Virus record (IMG/VR): IMGVR_UViG_3300030388_001233
Location: 1-20,170 of that record
Direction: 5' to 3' (one strand)
Length of the DNA: 20,170 bases
Source: a virus
The number at the start of each line of letters is the position of its first letter. Position 1 is the stretch's first letter. This document shows, piece by piece, positions 13,375 through 20,100 of this stretch. The translations under genes were made by a program, and so were the position numbers. The notes under the pieces are model-generated. The model did no database searches, was not told the DNA's origin, and was given only the letters and a program-made list of their open reading frames with translations.

Positions 13375-14145
13375 ATGATCAAGTTAACTCAGGATAAGAG
13401 CCCACAAGCCGACCTACTTGACTTTGAAAAACCCGCTGTACTAGGAGAAATTCGCGCTTGGAGTTATTCAGCGCTTAAAGTCTTCGAAGAATGTGCGTAT
13501 AGAACATACATCACGCGCGTTAAAGGTATTAAAGAGCCTGGTAGTGCAGCTATGGATCGCGGTACGCAGATCCACCAATACGCAGAAGACTATGTCAACG
13601 GCACAATGGGCGAAATGCACGACTCGTTATTCAAATTCAAAGAAGAGTTTGAAGAATTACGACAGCTATACGCTGACGCTAAAGTAGAACTCGAAGGCGA
13701 CTGGGGCTTTGACGTTGATTGGGGCGTAGTCGGCTGGATGGAAAAAGCAACCTGGGCTCGTATCAAACTAGACGGCTTAGTACACGAAGACGAAACATCA
13801 GCCCGCGTTATAGATTACAAAACAGGTAAGAAGTGGGGCAATGAAATAGCTCACAGCCAGCAAGGCTTGCTGTATGCAATTGGCACATTCTTTAGACATC
13901 CTAACCTGCAGTTTGTACAAACAGAGTTCTGGTATCTTGATCACAAAAACGCTAAAGGCGAAGGTGAAACTACAAAGAAGTCATACACCCGAGAGCAAGC
14001 CATGCTGTTTGCTCCTGCGTTCCATCGACGCGCAGTGAAGATGACTACAGAAACAGAGTTTGCCCCAACGCCTAGCAAAGACTGCTGCAGGTGGTGTCCT
14101 CACCGTAAAGGTGACGAGCCACAATGTAGGTGGGGTGTAGCTTAG
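13375..14145 (+). CDS. Cas4/RecB-like PD-(D/E)XK nuclease, probable Fe-S, 256 aa
   Basis: An exonuclease-like fold: WSYSALKVFEEC with C40, R62-G63 and H67 (RGTQIHQYAE), D133-G (KLDGLV), then D147-Y-K149 (VIDYKTGK) and Q162/Q163. Near the C-terminus are C237, C238, C241 and C251 (CCRWCPH...C). One upstream cysteine plus a downstream trio is the arrangement that holds a 4Fe-4S cluster in Cas4 and AddB-type nucleases. No cas1, cas2 or repeat array is near, so CRISPR adaptation is not implied; DNA end processing or recombination in phage replication is more likely. AGGA at 13364-13367 is the ribosome binding site. An operator lies directly upstream. Confidence 0.9.
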   Translation: MIKLTQDKSPQADLLDFEKPAVLGEIRAWSYSALKVFEECAYRTYITRVKGIKEPGSAAMDRGTQIHQYAEDYVNGTMGEMHDSLFKFKEEFEELRQLYADAKVELEGDWGFDVDWGVVGWMEKATWARIKLDGLVHEDETSARVIDYKTGKKWGNEIAHSQQGLLYAIGTFFRHPNLQFVQTEFWYLDHKNAKGEGETTKKSYTREQAMLFAPAFHRRAVKMTTETEFAPTPSKDCCRWCPHRKGDEPQCRWGVA

Positions 14146-14211
14146 TAAGCTGCGCCTTATTCCCGACAGGAATTAAAATTGTCCTCATGAAGAATGAAAA
14201 AGGAGATCGCA

Positions 14212-14394
14212 ATGAAACTAAAAAAACTATTTGGTACAGCACTTACTTATTTCATAAGTGCTTGTATCATTTTTTTATCCCTCACGTTACTCGCACAAGT
14301 CATATCCTTTGCTTTTTTCGCACTGCTATTCCTTATAGGGATAGGCATGCTTGTGTACTTACTTTTTAGGAATCACAGATGGCACAAAACATAA
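14212..14394 (+). CDS. Small membrane protein, 60 aa
   Basis: I chose the ATG at 14212, with AAGGAG at 14199-14204 eight bases upstream, over the ATG at 14194. After a basic MKLKKLFG start, two hydrophobic segments are visible, about 9-30 (ALTYFISACIIFLSLTLLAQV) and 33-54 (FAFFALLFLIGIGMLVYLLF), followed by RNHRWHKT. The basic ends suggest a hairpin in the inner membrane. Function unknown. A holin role would need two or three such segments and a neighbouring lysin, which is absent. Confidence 0.65.
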   Translation: MKLKKLFGTALTYFISACIIFLSLTLLAQVISFAFFALLFLIGIGMLVYLLFRNHRWHKT

Positions 14395-14507
14395 TTGTTT
14401 TATTTAATGTTTACGAATTAATTCTTTTAACCGCAGCAATAGCAGGGGTGTTCTATGATTTTTGCCGGACTACTGTCAGCACTAGGTTTACTAGTACTAA
14501 TCTTTAA
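14379..14507 (+). CDS. Tiny hydrophobic protein, 42 aa
   Basis: Starts at 14379, seven bases after AGGA (14368-14371), and overlaps both the preceding and the following gene. It has one hydrophobic stretch (IIVLFNVYELILLTAAIAGVFY) followed by a short polar tail. The start signal is good, but the overlap of 53 bases with the next gene makes it less certain. Confidence 0.45.
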   Translation: MAQNIIVLFNVYELILLTAAIAGVFYDFCRTTVSTRFTSTNL

Positions 14508-14745
14508 ATTTGGCATACGCAGAATCATTGCGTATGACATACCTATCGACATAGTTTCAACAGGCTTGCTTATGTATCTGTTCGCAGGTACATACAGCGG
14601 CATGATTGCCGCTATGGTCGGCGGCCTAATAATATCTATAACGCTATTTACCGTAAAGAAAAGCATATACCGCGAAGAACTTAAGCTTGTCAAAGTGTCT
14701 GTCTTTCCTTATCGCAAGTTGCGATGGATCGAGGTCGCACCATGA
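14455..14745 (+). CDS. Membrane protein, 96 aa
   Basis: AGGGGTG at 14442-14448 precedes the ATG. Hydrophobic segments lie at about 2-18 (IFAGLLSALGLLVLIFK), 31-45 (DIVSTGLLMYLFAGTY) and 47-66 (GMIAAMVGGLIISITLFTV), followed by a basic soluble tail of 30 residues. Three membrane segments are likely. I do not recognise the family. It belongs to a cluster of three small membrane proteins inserted between the nuclease and the helicase, and its stop overlaps the next start. Confidence 0.7.
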   Translation: MIFAGLLSALGLLVLIFKFGIRRIIAYDIPIDIVSTGLLMYLFAGTYSGMIAAMVGGLIISITLFTVKKSIYREELKLVKVSVFPYRKLRWIEVAP

Positions 14746-14973
14746 ATACTAAACAACTTTTATTCGCACATGTTGAGGAACAACTCGATGCAGCACTTTT
14801 ACAAAAACGGCTCAGAGACGATAGAATACAAGCTAATAACCGATCCGCCAGAAGCTATGTACTGGTCAACGTACCGTCTCAAAAAAACCGACATCAAACT
14901 AATTACCAAGCTAGACCGCTCGTTAACAGCCGAAATCAAGAGAGAAATATTCGATGATATTAAAGCGAACTAA
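14742..14973 (+). CDS. Small protein, reading frame apparently shifted
   Basis: The ATG at 14742 overlaps the previous stop (ATGA) and has GAGG seven bases upstream, so it is a good start. The first 20 residues (NTKQLLFAHVEEQLDAALL) read like a protein. After the runs TTTT (14797-14800) and AAAAA (14802-14806) this frame becomes an R/N/Q-rich string ending at 14957. The +1 frame reads GSETIEYKLITDPPEAMYW and ends FDDIKAN at 14973. Removing one T or A from these runs joins the two parts into one sensible 76-residue protein. The possibilities are a mutation, a sequencing error, a programmed +1 shift, or a separate gene from an internal ATG at 14788 (GAGGA at 14774). The function is not recognised. 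Confidence 0.5.
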
Positions 14974-14974
14974 A

Positions 14975-15003
14975 TTGAATAAAACTATTAGTAATGCTAA
15001 TAT
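14975..15003 (+). promoter_or_regulatory. Promoter with embedded operator before helicase gene
   Basis: TTGAAT (14975-14980), 17 bases, TAATAT (14998-15003). The operator TATTAGTAATGCTAATA covers 14986-15002 and is the best match to the family consensus. Binding there would block RNA polymerase. It has the same geometry as the promoter at 7998-8026. Confidence 0.65.
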
Positions 15004-15029
15004 ATCAAACATATCAACGAGTGATTATT

Positions 15030-16367
15030 ATGTTAAAACCTTTTGAGCATCAGGCAGTTACGACTGCCCACATCTTAAAGAACGACCGTTGTTTTATTAC
15101 ATCTGATCCTGGCACAGGTAAGACGCGTTCTGTACTAGACGCTATCAAGGACCGTGGATCGCGTACCTTAGTTCTTGCACCGTTATCTATACTAGAAGCG
15201 TCATGGGGTGACGACATTGAGAAGTTCACTCCTGAGTTAACGTACGCTGTTGCGTACGCCAAGAACCGCGACAAAGCATTCGCCAGTAACGCCCGCATTG
15301 TTCTGACTAACCACGACGCTGCAAAGTGGCTTGTAAAAAATATACATGTTTTAGCTGGGTTTGATACGTTAGTTATCGATGAGTTCACTGCGTTTAAAAA
15401 CAAAGATTCGCAACGCTCTAAAGCAGCGCTTAAATTATCTAAGTTGTTTACGTACCGCATTGCTATGTCTGGTACACCTAACAGCAACACCATACTCGAC
15501 GTCTGGCACCCAATGCTGCTTGTCGATGAAGGCGAACGTCTAGGTCACAGATTCTATAGTTTCAGACAATCCGTGTGTACATCTAAGTTCAATGGCTTTG
15601 CAAACGAGTGGGTCGATAAAGATGACGCAGAGCTTTTAGTTGCAGCAGCACTGAGCGACGTTAACATTCGGTACGAGTTAGAAGAATGTCTAACCATGCC
15701 ACCACAAACTGTCAGCAGTAAATTTGTAACTTTGCCTCCTAAGATCATGAAGCAGTACCACCAGCTTAGCGAAGACTCTGTGTTGTACACAGGTACAGCA
15801 ACCATCAACGCTGTTCATGCCGGTGCCAAAGTAAAGAAGTTACTTCAGTTGTGTACCGGTGCGATCTATGACGAGCAAGGTGACGTGCAGAGCGTACACC
15901 CCGAACGTTATGAATTAGTCATGCAGCTTGTAGCAGAACGTAAGCACAGCCTTGTAGCTTTCAACTGGAAACACGAGAAGCTTCACCTTACCGCTCTAGC
16001 AGAAAAACAAGGTATCAAGTTCGCAACCATCGATGGTGATACGCCTGCACACAAACGCAAAGAAATTGTAGATCGCATGCAAGCAGGGCACTTACAAGTC
16101 GTGTTCTGTCACCCACAGTCTGCGGGTCACGGTCTAACTATGACTAAAGCAACCGCAGTTATCTGGGCATCACCAACTTATAACGCTGAGCATTACCAGC
16201 AGTTCAACCGACGCATCTATCGCGCAGGCCAAACGTTACGCACTGAAGTTATCCAGATTGCAGCACGCAATACCTGGGAGCCCGAGGTGTACGAAAAATT
16301 ACAAAGCAAACTAAGTCGAATGGAAAACTTATTACAAATACTAAATAAACTAAAAACAGCAGCCTGA
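15030..16367 (+). CDS. DEAD/SNF2-family (SF2) helicase, 445 aa
   Basis: I chose the ATG at 15030 because the protein begins MLKPFEHQAVTTAHIL, the usual start of SNF2-type helicases. The upstream part of the frame runs through the operator and promoter. Motifs visible: H7-Q8, Walker A SDPGTGKT (K31), Walker B VIDEFTAFKN (DEFT instead of DEAH) near 116, motif III AMSGTPNSN, and motifs V and VI in the C-terminal domain (SAGHGLTMTKA and QFNRRIYRAGQ, near 390). It is shorter than cellular Swi2/Snf2 remodellers and matches phage versions that sit beside polymerase and nuclease genes. It probably remodels or unwinds DNA during replication or recombination. The ribosome binding site is weak (GAGTG). 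Confidence 0.93.
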   Translation: MLKPFEHQAVTTAHILKNDRCFITSDPGTGKTRSVLDAIKDRGSRTLVLAPLSILEASWGDDIEKFTPELTYAVAYAKNRDKAFASNARIVLTNHDAAKWLVKNIHVLAGFDTLVIDEFTAFKNKDSQRSKAALKLSKLFTYRIAMSGTPNSNTILDVWHPMLLVDEGERLGHRFYSFRQSVCTSKFNGFANEWVDKDDAELLVAAALSDVNIRYELEECLTMPPQTVSSKFVTLPPKIMKQYHQLSEDSVLYTGTATINAVHAGAKVKKLLQLCTGAIYDEQGDVQSVHPERYELVMQLVAERKHSLVAFNWKHEKLHLTALAEKQGIKFATIDGDTPAHKRKEIVDRMQAGHLQVVFCHPQSAGHGLTMTKATAVIWASPTYNAEHYQQFNRRIYRAGQTLRTEVIQIAARNTWEPEVYEKLQSKLSRMENLLQILNKLKTAA

Positions 16368-16377
16368 AGGATATCAG

Positions 16378-16743
16378 ATGAATATTAATGAATTAATTAA
16401 AGCCAGAGCCGATGTGAAAGACGCAATCGCAGGTCTTAATACTGAACTCAAAGAAATTAACAGAACAAAAGAAGAGTTAGATTATCAACTCTTAACCAAA
16501 TTAGACGAGCAAGGGTTGTCACGTACCGCTAATGGCGACGCTAGTGTGTCTATTAACCAAGATACTGTGCCTGAAGTTACAGACTGGGATGCATTTTATG
16601 CCTATGTTCTGGAGCAAAAGGATTTCAGTCTCTTACAAAAACGGGTTTCGTCACTCGCATACAAAGAGTTGCTCAAGTTAGGCGAGCAAATACCTGGTCT
16701 GCAACCCCGTGAAATAAGACGAATCAACTTTCGATCTTTATAA
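16378..16743 (+). CDS. Conserved phage protein with N-terminal coiled coil, 121 aa
   Basis: AAGGA at 16366-16370 precedes the ATG. The first 50 residues (NELIKARADVKDAIAGLNTELKEINRTKEELDYQLL) form a coiled coil. The rest has VTDWDAFYAYVLEQKDFSLLQKRVSSLAYKELL and PGLQPREIRRINFRSL. The 'D-LLQ-R-V' plus 'PG......' pattern is familiar from phage proteins that sit next to the single-strand-binding-like gene, but I cannot name its role. It is transcribed with the helicase (10-base gap) and the following gene. Confidence 0.75.
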   Translation: MNINELIKARADVKDAIAGLNTELKEINRTKEELDYQLLTKLDEQGLSRTANGDASVSINQDTVPEVTDWDAFYAYVLEQKDFSLLQKRVSSLAYKELLKLGEQIPGLQPREIRRINFRSL

Positions 16744-16778
16744 ACTTAAACATGAATCAACATTCAAAGGAAAATCTT

Positions 16779-17471
16779 ATGGCAGCAGCAACAGCAGTAT
16801 CAAAAGCACCTTCAATGGTTGCATCTAACGACTCTCTTCCAGCTCACCTACAACTTGTAGAGAACGGAATAGGGCGTGGTAACGAAAACGTTGGCGCAAA
16901 CGTGGCTATCCCACGTATTAAATTGCTCCAAAAAATGTCAAACGAAGTCGACAAGCACCACGCTAACTTCATCGAAGGTTGCGAGCCTGGTCACTTTATT
17001 AACACTCTTACAAACACGAACTACGGGTCTGAGATATTTGCACTTAGCTTAACGTTCAAAACCGAATTTGTTGTATGGCGACAGCTTGACGCTGGCGGCG
17101 GTTATCTTGGCGCGTTCTCAAGTCAAGCTCTAGCACAAGCTAAAGTTGACGAGCAAGATAAGCCCGCTGACTACGACATCAACGAAACACATGCACACGT
17201 CATCCTTCTCAAGAACCCTGAGACAGGTGAGCTGGACCGTACACCGTGCATCATGGACTTTGCATCATCTAAGTTACGCGTATCTAGGAACTGGAATTCT
17301 CAGATTGGTATGCATGGTGGCGATCGCTTTGCAGGCTTATGGAAAGTTGCTGGCGTGTCAACCGAGAACAAGATGGGCAAGGCGTTTATGAACCTTGACG
17401 TGTCTTGGGTAGGTTGGGCAATGGAAGGTGATTACAAATCAGCCGAAGCACTGTATGAACAGCATAGCTAA
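16779..17471 (+). CDS. Conserved phage protein, possible ssDNA-binding function, 230 aa
   Basis: I chose the ATG at 16779, with AAAGG at 16766-16770 eight bases upstream. The ATG at 16752 is in frame but has no ribosome binding site. Recognisable blocks are IPRIKLLQKMSNEV, EPGHFINTLTNTNYG, FVVWRQLDAGGGYLGAF, SSKLRVSRNWNSQIGMHGGD and WKVAGVSTENKMGKAFMNL. These recur in phage proteins encoded beside replication helicases and nucleases, some of them annotated as ssDNA-binding. No OB-fold can be asserted from sequence alone. The N-terminal 25 residues are Ala/Ser-rich and probably disordered. It closes the operon that starts at the operator at 14986. Confidence 0.75.
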   Translation: MAAATAVSKAPSMVASNDSLPAHLQLVENGIGRGNENVGANVAIPRIKLLQKMSNEVDKHHANFIEGCEPGHFINTLTNTNYGSEIFALSLTFKTEFVVWRQLDAGGGYLGAFSSQALAQAKVDEQDKPADYDINETHAHVILLKNPETGELDRTPCIMDFASSKLRVSRNWNSQIGMHGGDRFAGLWKVAGVSTENKMGKAFMNLDVSWVGWAMEGDYKSAEALYEQHS

Positions 17472-17474
17472 GTA

Positions 17475-17491
17475 TATTAGTAATGCTAATT
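17475..17491. promoter_or_regulatory. Operator-like palindrome before VRR-NUC/repressor unit
   Basis: TATTAGTAATGCTAATT, 16 of 17 identical to the site at 14986. It lies directly after a stop codon in the 97-base gap before the nuclease and repressor genes. If the repressor binds it, it would provide autoregulation. Confidence 0.65.
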
Positions 17492-17535
17492 ATTCCTTTG
17501 ACTAAGGGCGGCTAGTTTGTCCTATTAGGCCAGCT

Positions 17536-17562
17536 TGATGCACTGGTAGTCGAAACGCATCA
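17536..17562 (+). repeat. Short inverted repeat in leader of nuclease gene
   Basis: TGATGC (17536-17541) and GCATCA (17557-17562) can pair around a 15-base loop just before the start at 17569. A competing CCAG/CTGG pairing exists upstream. The start codon has no visible Shine-Dalgarno sequence, so RNA structure may matter, but the repeat is short. Confidence 0.3.
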
Positions 17563-17568
17563 CTTGAT

Positions 17569-18033
17569 ATGAATGAACATAGTTTCATAAAATCTGTACA
17601 TCGTAAGCTACCACCTGAGATATTTAAGTGGAAGATACACGATACTTATACCGGAGGAGTCCCCGACGTAATGTACGGTGGGCCATCCGGTATTCTTTTT
17701 GCTGAATATAAATACGTACCTAAGCTCCCGGCAAGAGAGTCTACGTTAATCAAAACAACTCTCGCACCTCTACAAATACAATGGCTCAATCGAATGGTAG
17801 CCTGCGGTCAATCTGCAGCAGTTATCGTTGGTATAGAAAAACGCGCGCTAATTTTATTAGCAAATAACTTTACAGCTAATATAACAAAAAGGTACTATAT
17901 GGAACATAGCATAACAATTCCTGAGTTAATCCTTTGGATTCAGAGTCAAGTACTAACTGGAGCATCTCAAAATGAGTGCATCTCACAAACAACTAATTGT
18001 AAAAAACCTCCAACGTATATGGGACGTACGTAA
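17569..18033 (+). CDS. VRR-NUC-type PD-(D/E)XK nuclease, 154 aa
   Basis: The catalytic core is TYTGGVPDVMYGGPSGILFAEYKYV: G-x-P-D, then a strand with E-x-K (about E49 and K51). This is the hallmark of VRR-NUC and related restriction-fold nucleases that many phages encode for Holliday-junction or flap processing. A later LAPLQIQWLNRMVACGQSAAVIVG block fits the family's C-terminal half, where Q and a hydrophobic strand are common. There is no clear ribosome binding site. The last 62 bases overlap the repressor gene in another frame, and the tail after residue 133 (TGASQNECISQTTNCK) lies within that overlap. Confidence 0.82.
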   Translation: MNEHSFIKSVHRKLPPEIFKWKIHDTYTGGVPDVMYGGPSGILFAEYKYVPKLPARESTLIKTTLAPLQIQWLNRMVACGQSAAVIVGIEKRALILLANNFTANITKRYYMEHSITIPELILWIQSQVLTGASQNECISQTTNCKKPPTYMGRT

Positions 18034-18568
18034 AAGAGAAATGGAAATCACGCAAGTTGAAGCTGCAAAAAAACTTAACTGGACACAAGGCGCATTTAGC
18101 CAGTATCTAAACGCTATAACCGAAATGTCGCCAACGACAATTATCAAACTGGCTAACTTCTTAGATGTTGACCCCACAGAAATTGACCCGTTAATATTAC
18201 AATCCCTTCCTAATGTCCACAAAACGCCAATTTTATTTGCTGTAGATAACCCAAACCAAAAAGTAAATAAAACAGCACTGTGGGACGCTCAGCCTGACGA
18301 CTTTTGCATAGAAGTAAATGAGTCTTGCCATTTGCAAGTTGACGGCGGTATTGGAGAACGATGGCAAATGCTAAAAGGTATGATGTTTATCTGCCTTGAT
18401 TACAAAACAGAAAAAGATAAGTACTACCCAAGAATGTCATCTAACACTCTGTATTTCCTTGTCCAAAAAAAGAACAGCGACGTTTTTGAAATATTTACAG
18501 AGCCTCGTCTTCCCCCTAAAAACAAAGTCAGCAAGCAGTTTTTAATCACTGATTTAGCCATGTATTAA
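17972..18568 (+). CDS. XRE-family phage repressor, 198 aa
   Basis: The start at 17972 has TGGAG at 17957-17961 upstream. Residues 26-66 (ITQVEAAKKLNWTQGAFSQYLN, then SPTTIIKLANFLDVDP) form an XRE/lambda-CI-type helix-turn-helix. The C-terminal 110 residues have the length of a CI/LexA S24 domain. The expected serine nucleophile and lysine are not visible: the region aligned by eye, GIGERWQMLKGMMFICLD, lacks Ser. It may therefore be a repressor that cannot self-cleave and would need an antirepressor. It is the best candidate for binding the seven TATTAG...CTAATA sites. One such site lies upstream of its own unit and one downstream. Confidence 0.85.
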   Translation: MSASHKQLIVKNLQRIWDVRKREMEITQVEAAKKLNWTQGAFSQYLNAITEMSPTTIIKLANFLDVDPTEIDPLILQSLPNVHKTPILFAVDNPNQKVNKTALWDAQPDDFCIEVNESCHLQVDGGIGERWQMLKGMMFICLDYKTEKDKYYPRMSSNTLYFLVQKKNSDVFEIFTEPRLPPKNKVSKQFLITDLAMY

Positions 18569-18633
18569 TAGTTAAATCTTTATGCATTTATATGTAGTTT
18601 TCTTCTATTAATTGCGTTAAGCTTAAGTTACTT

Positions 18634-18650
18634 TATTAGCAATACTAATT
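18634..18650. promoter_or_regulatory. Operator-like palindrome before excisionase-type gene
   Basis: TATTAGCAATACTAATT, followed at once by a second overlapping near-palindrome, AATTAGTAAACTAATA (18647-18662), with a shorter centre. The pair sits in the 127-base gap between the repressor and the excisionase-type gene, where a lysogeny switch operator would be expected. Confidence 0.65.
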
Positions 18651-18695
18651 AGTAAACTAATAATCATTCGCATTCGAAAAGGAACTAAACGACTA

Positions 18696-18899
18696 ATGGC
18701 ACTTACAACTTTACTGCTAGAAAAATACGGACCTTTTATGGATTTGCAAGAACTAGCAGATTTACTTCGACTTAAAAAAACCAGCCTCTACCAACAGATT
18801 TATCTCGGTCAGCTTGACATCCCTCATATAAAACGCGGTAAAAAATATCTCTTTCCTACGTTAGAAACTGCCGATTTTCTACAGAATCAAATGCAGTAA
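18696..18899 (+). CDS. Excisionase-type helix-turn-helix protein, 67 aa
   Basis: MDLQELADLLRLKKTSLYQQIYLGQLDIPHIKRGKKYLFPTLETADFL is the HTH_17/Xis pattern: a winged helix-turn-helix with the LRLKKTSLYQQI recognition helix, then a basic RGKKYLF wing. Position between the repressor and the integrase, size and fold agree with a recombination directionality factor, though AlpA-like activators share this fold. AAGGA at 18679-18683 is its ribosome binding site, and the operator pair is directly upstream. Confidence 0.82.
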   Translation: MALTTLLLEKYGPFMDLQELADLLRLKKTSLYQQIYLGQLDIPHIKRGKKYLFPTLETADFLQNQMQ

Positions 18900-18918
18900 A
18901 CACATTTTTGTTATGCAA

Positions 18919-18956
18919 TATAAGCATTACTAATATGTCAACCGACTGGCTATAAT
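18919..18956 (+). promoter_or_regulatory. Operator plus TATAAT before a 21-codon ORF
   Basis: TATAAGCATTACTAATA (18919-18935) is the reverse complement of the family consensus with one change. A perfect TATAAT lies at 18951-18956. With TTACTA (18927-18932) as a weak -35 and an 18-base spacer, the operator would cover the -35. Confidence 0.5.
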
Positions 18957-18981
18957 GCGCATCTTCTAACAGAGGTGTGTA

Positions 18982-19047
18982 ATGATTCTATATGTAATTG
19001 GTTTTATCTTAGTGTGCTTGGGTGCCATCGCTCAAGACGATCTTTAG
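18982..19047 (+). CDS. Possible 21-residue hydrophobic peptide
   Basis: AGAGGTG at 18971-18977 precedes an ATG. The peptide begins MILYVIGFILVCLGAIAQ and ends DDL, a single membrane-spanning stretch with an acidic end. It has its own promoter-like sequence and lies in the gap before the converging integrase. It could be a real small membrane protein or the product of a leader transcript. Confidence 0.4.
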   Translation: MILYVIGFILVCLGAIAQDDL

Positions 19048-19059
19048 TTCGCCGGTCTG

Positions 19060-20085
19060 CTATTCCTCTGGTTCAATTAAGTCTTCTGGACGTAAGTTAA
19101 CATAGCGAGCTAACTGGTCAAAGCTACTGTGACCGCTGACAAGTTTCACCTGTTCAATGCTCATACCTCTACCTCCTTTTTCTTGAGCTTCAAACATCCT
19201 AGTAATTGCTTCGTGTCGTAAGTCGTGGAAGTCCAAACCTTCTATTCCAGCTTTTTTGGCTATTGCAGCAAACTTGTCAGAAATCGACCCTGCGCGCTCT
19301 ATCTTAAAGAGGGTGTCACCCCCGTCAAAGTAGTTATATCCGCGTAGGATCACCTCTCTAACGCTGTTCCAGAGCGGTATTTTGGCCTTTTTCTTACCCC
19401 CTTCAGACTTAATATCTTTCCTTAAAAGAGTGATAAGCCTCTTATCAAAGTCAATATCAGCGTGCTTGAGCGCGTGTATCTCTCCCATCCGCATACCACT
19501 GGTCAGTGCCAGGTCAACTGCCAACATAATCCACTTGTGTTTTCCCGCAGCTTTTACCAACCGCTCGTATTCACCTGGTTCTAAACGCCGGTCGCGCTGC
19601 TTACTACCCATAATAATTTTACGAGTCGTCAATTCTCCAATAGCTACCTCAACTACATTCTCTTCAAGACGAATACGGCTCGTCTTAATAGCTTGGCGAA
19701 AGAAGTACATTTGTTTTTGTAAGGTGTTAGCGCCAACAGTCTTTCGACGAAATGCTGCAAAGTCTAAAACGTCATCAACTGTTAGGTCGTGTATAGACTC
19801 ATTTCCAAAGTACGCTTTGATGCCGTTAAGTGAGGATGTCTTTGGGCCGTCTATCTCTAACCCAAAACGATTAAACGAATAAACTAAGTTATCGATGATG
19901 CCATCGATGTTTGTTATCTGCGTTTTGGTGGTGTCGATCCATGTGCCGTCGTCCATGCTAGTTTCTACACGGCGCGCCCATGACGCGGCTGCTGCTTTAG
20001 ATTGAAATGATTTTGTCTGTATCGGGAAGTATTTGCGCCTAATTTGGACGTGGTAATTTTCCCCTCTTTTCCTAACTGTTGCCAT
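19060..20085 (-). CDS. int: Phage tyrosine integrase, 341 aa
   Basis: A site-specific recombinase of the lambda-integrase class. The N-terminal 50 residues (VRKRGENYHVQIRRKYFPIQTKSFQSK) are an arm-site-binding domain. A core-binding SAM-like domain follows at about 60-150. The catalytic domain carries R199 (SGMRMGEIHAL), H287-x-x-R290 (FHDLRHEAI), H319 (VSGHSSF) and the nucleophile Y328 (ARYVN). An AGGAGGGG ribosome binding site lies just before the start on the minus strand. It is transcribed against the rest of the phage genes and ends 12 bases from the 21-codon ORF. The attachment site is expected beyond 20086 or between int and the excisionase-type gene, and cannot be fixed without host sequence. 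Confidence 0.95.
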   Translation of the reverse strand: MATVRKRGENYHVQIRRKYFPIQTKSFQSKAAAASWARRVETSMDDGTWIDTTKTQITNIDGIIDNLVYSFNRFGLEIDGPKTSSLNGIKAYFGNESIHDLTVDDVLDFAAFRRKTVGANTLQKQMYFFRQAIKTSRIRLEENVVEVAIGELTTRKIIMGSKQRDRRLEPGEYERLVKAAGKHKWIMLAVDLALTSGMRMGEIHALKHADIDFDKRLITLLRKDIKSEGGKKKAKIPLWNSVREVILRGYNYFDGGDTLFKIERAGSISDKFAAIAKKAGIEGLDFHDLRHEAITRMFEAQEKGGRGMSIEQVKLVSGHSSFDQLARYVNLRPEDLIEPEE

Positions 20086-20100
20086 AACTCCCCTCCTGGG

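Noticed and set aside
13375-14145. CRISPR-associated Cas4 with an array
   Set aside because: No cas1 or cas2 and no regularly spaced direct repeats in the window. The repeated gene junctions at 6-7.6 kb are irregularly spaced and lie at coding boundaries.
17492-17568. tRNA or structured small RNA in the leader of the nuclease gene
   Set aside because: A GGTAGTCGAAAC segment looks loosely like a T-arm, but no acceptor stem or anticodon arm can be drawn. Only a six-pair stem is supported.
17848-17862. GCTAATTTTATTAGC palindrome as an eighth operator
   Set aside because: The half sites are similar but reversed and spaced differently from the 17-bp family, and it lies inside the nuclease coding sequence.
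19382-19882. 166-codon plus-strand frame inside int
   Set aside because: Antisense shadow of the integrase, whose catalytic residues are all present on the other strand.
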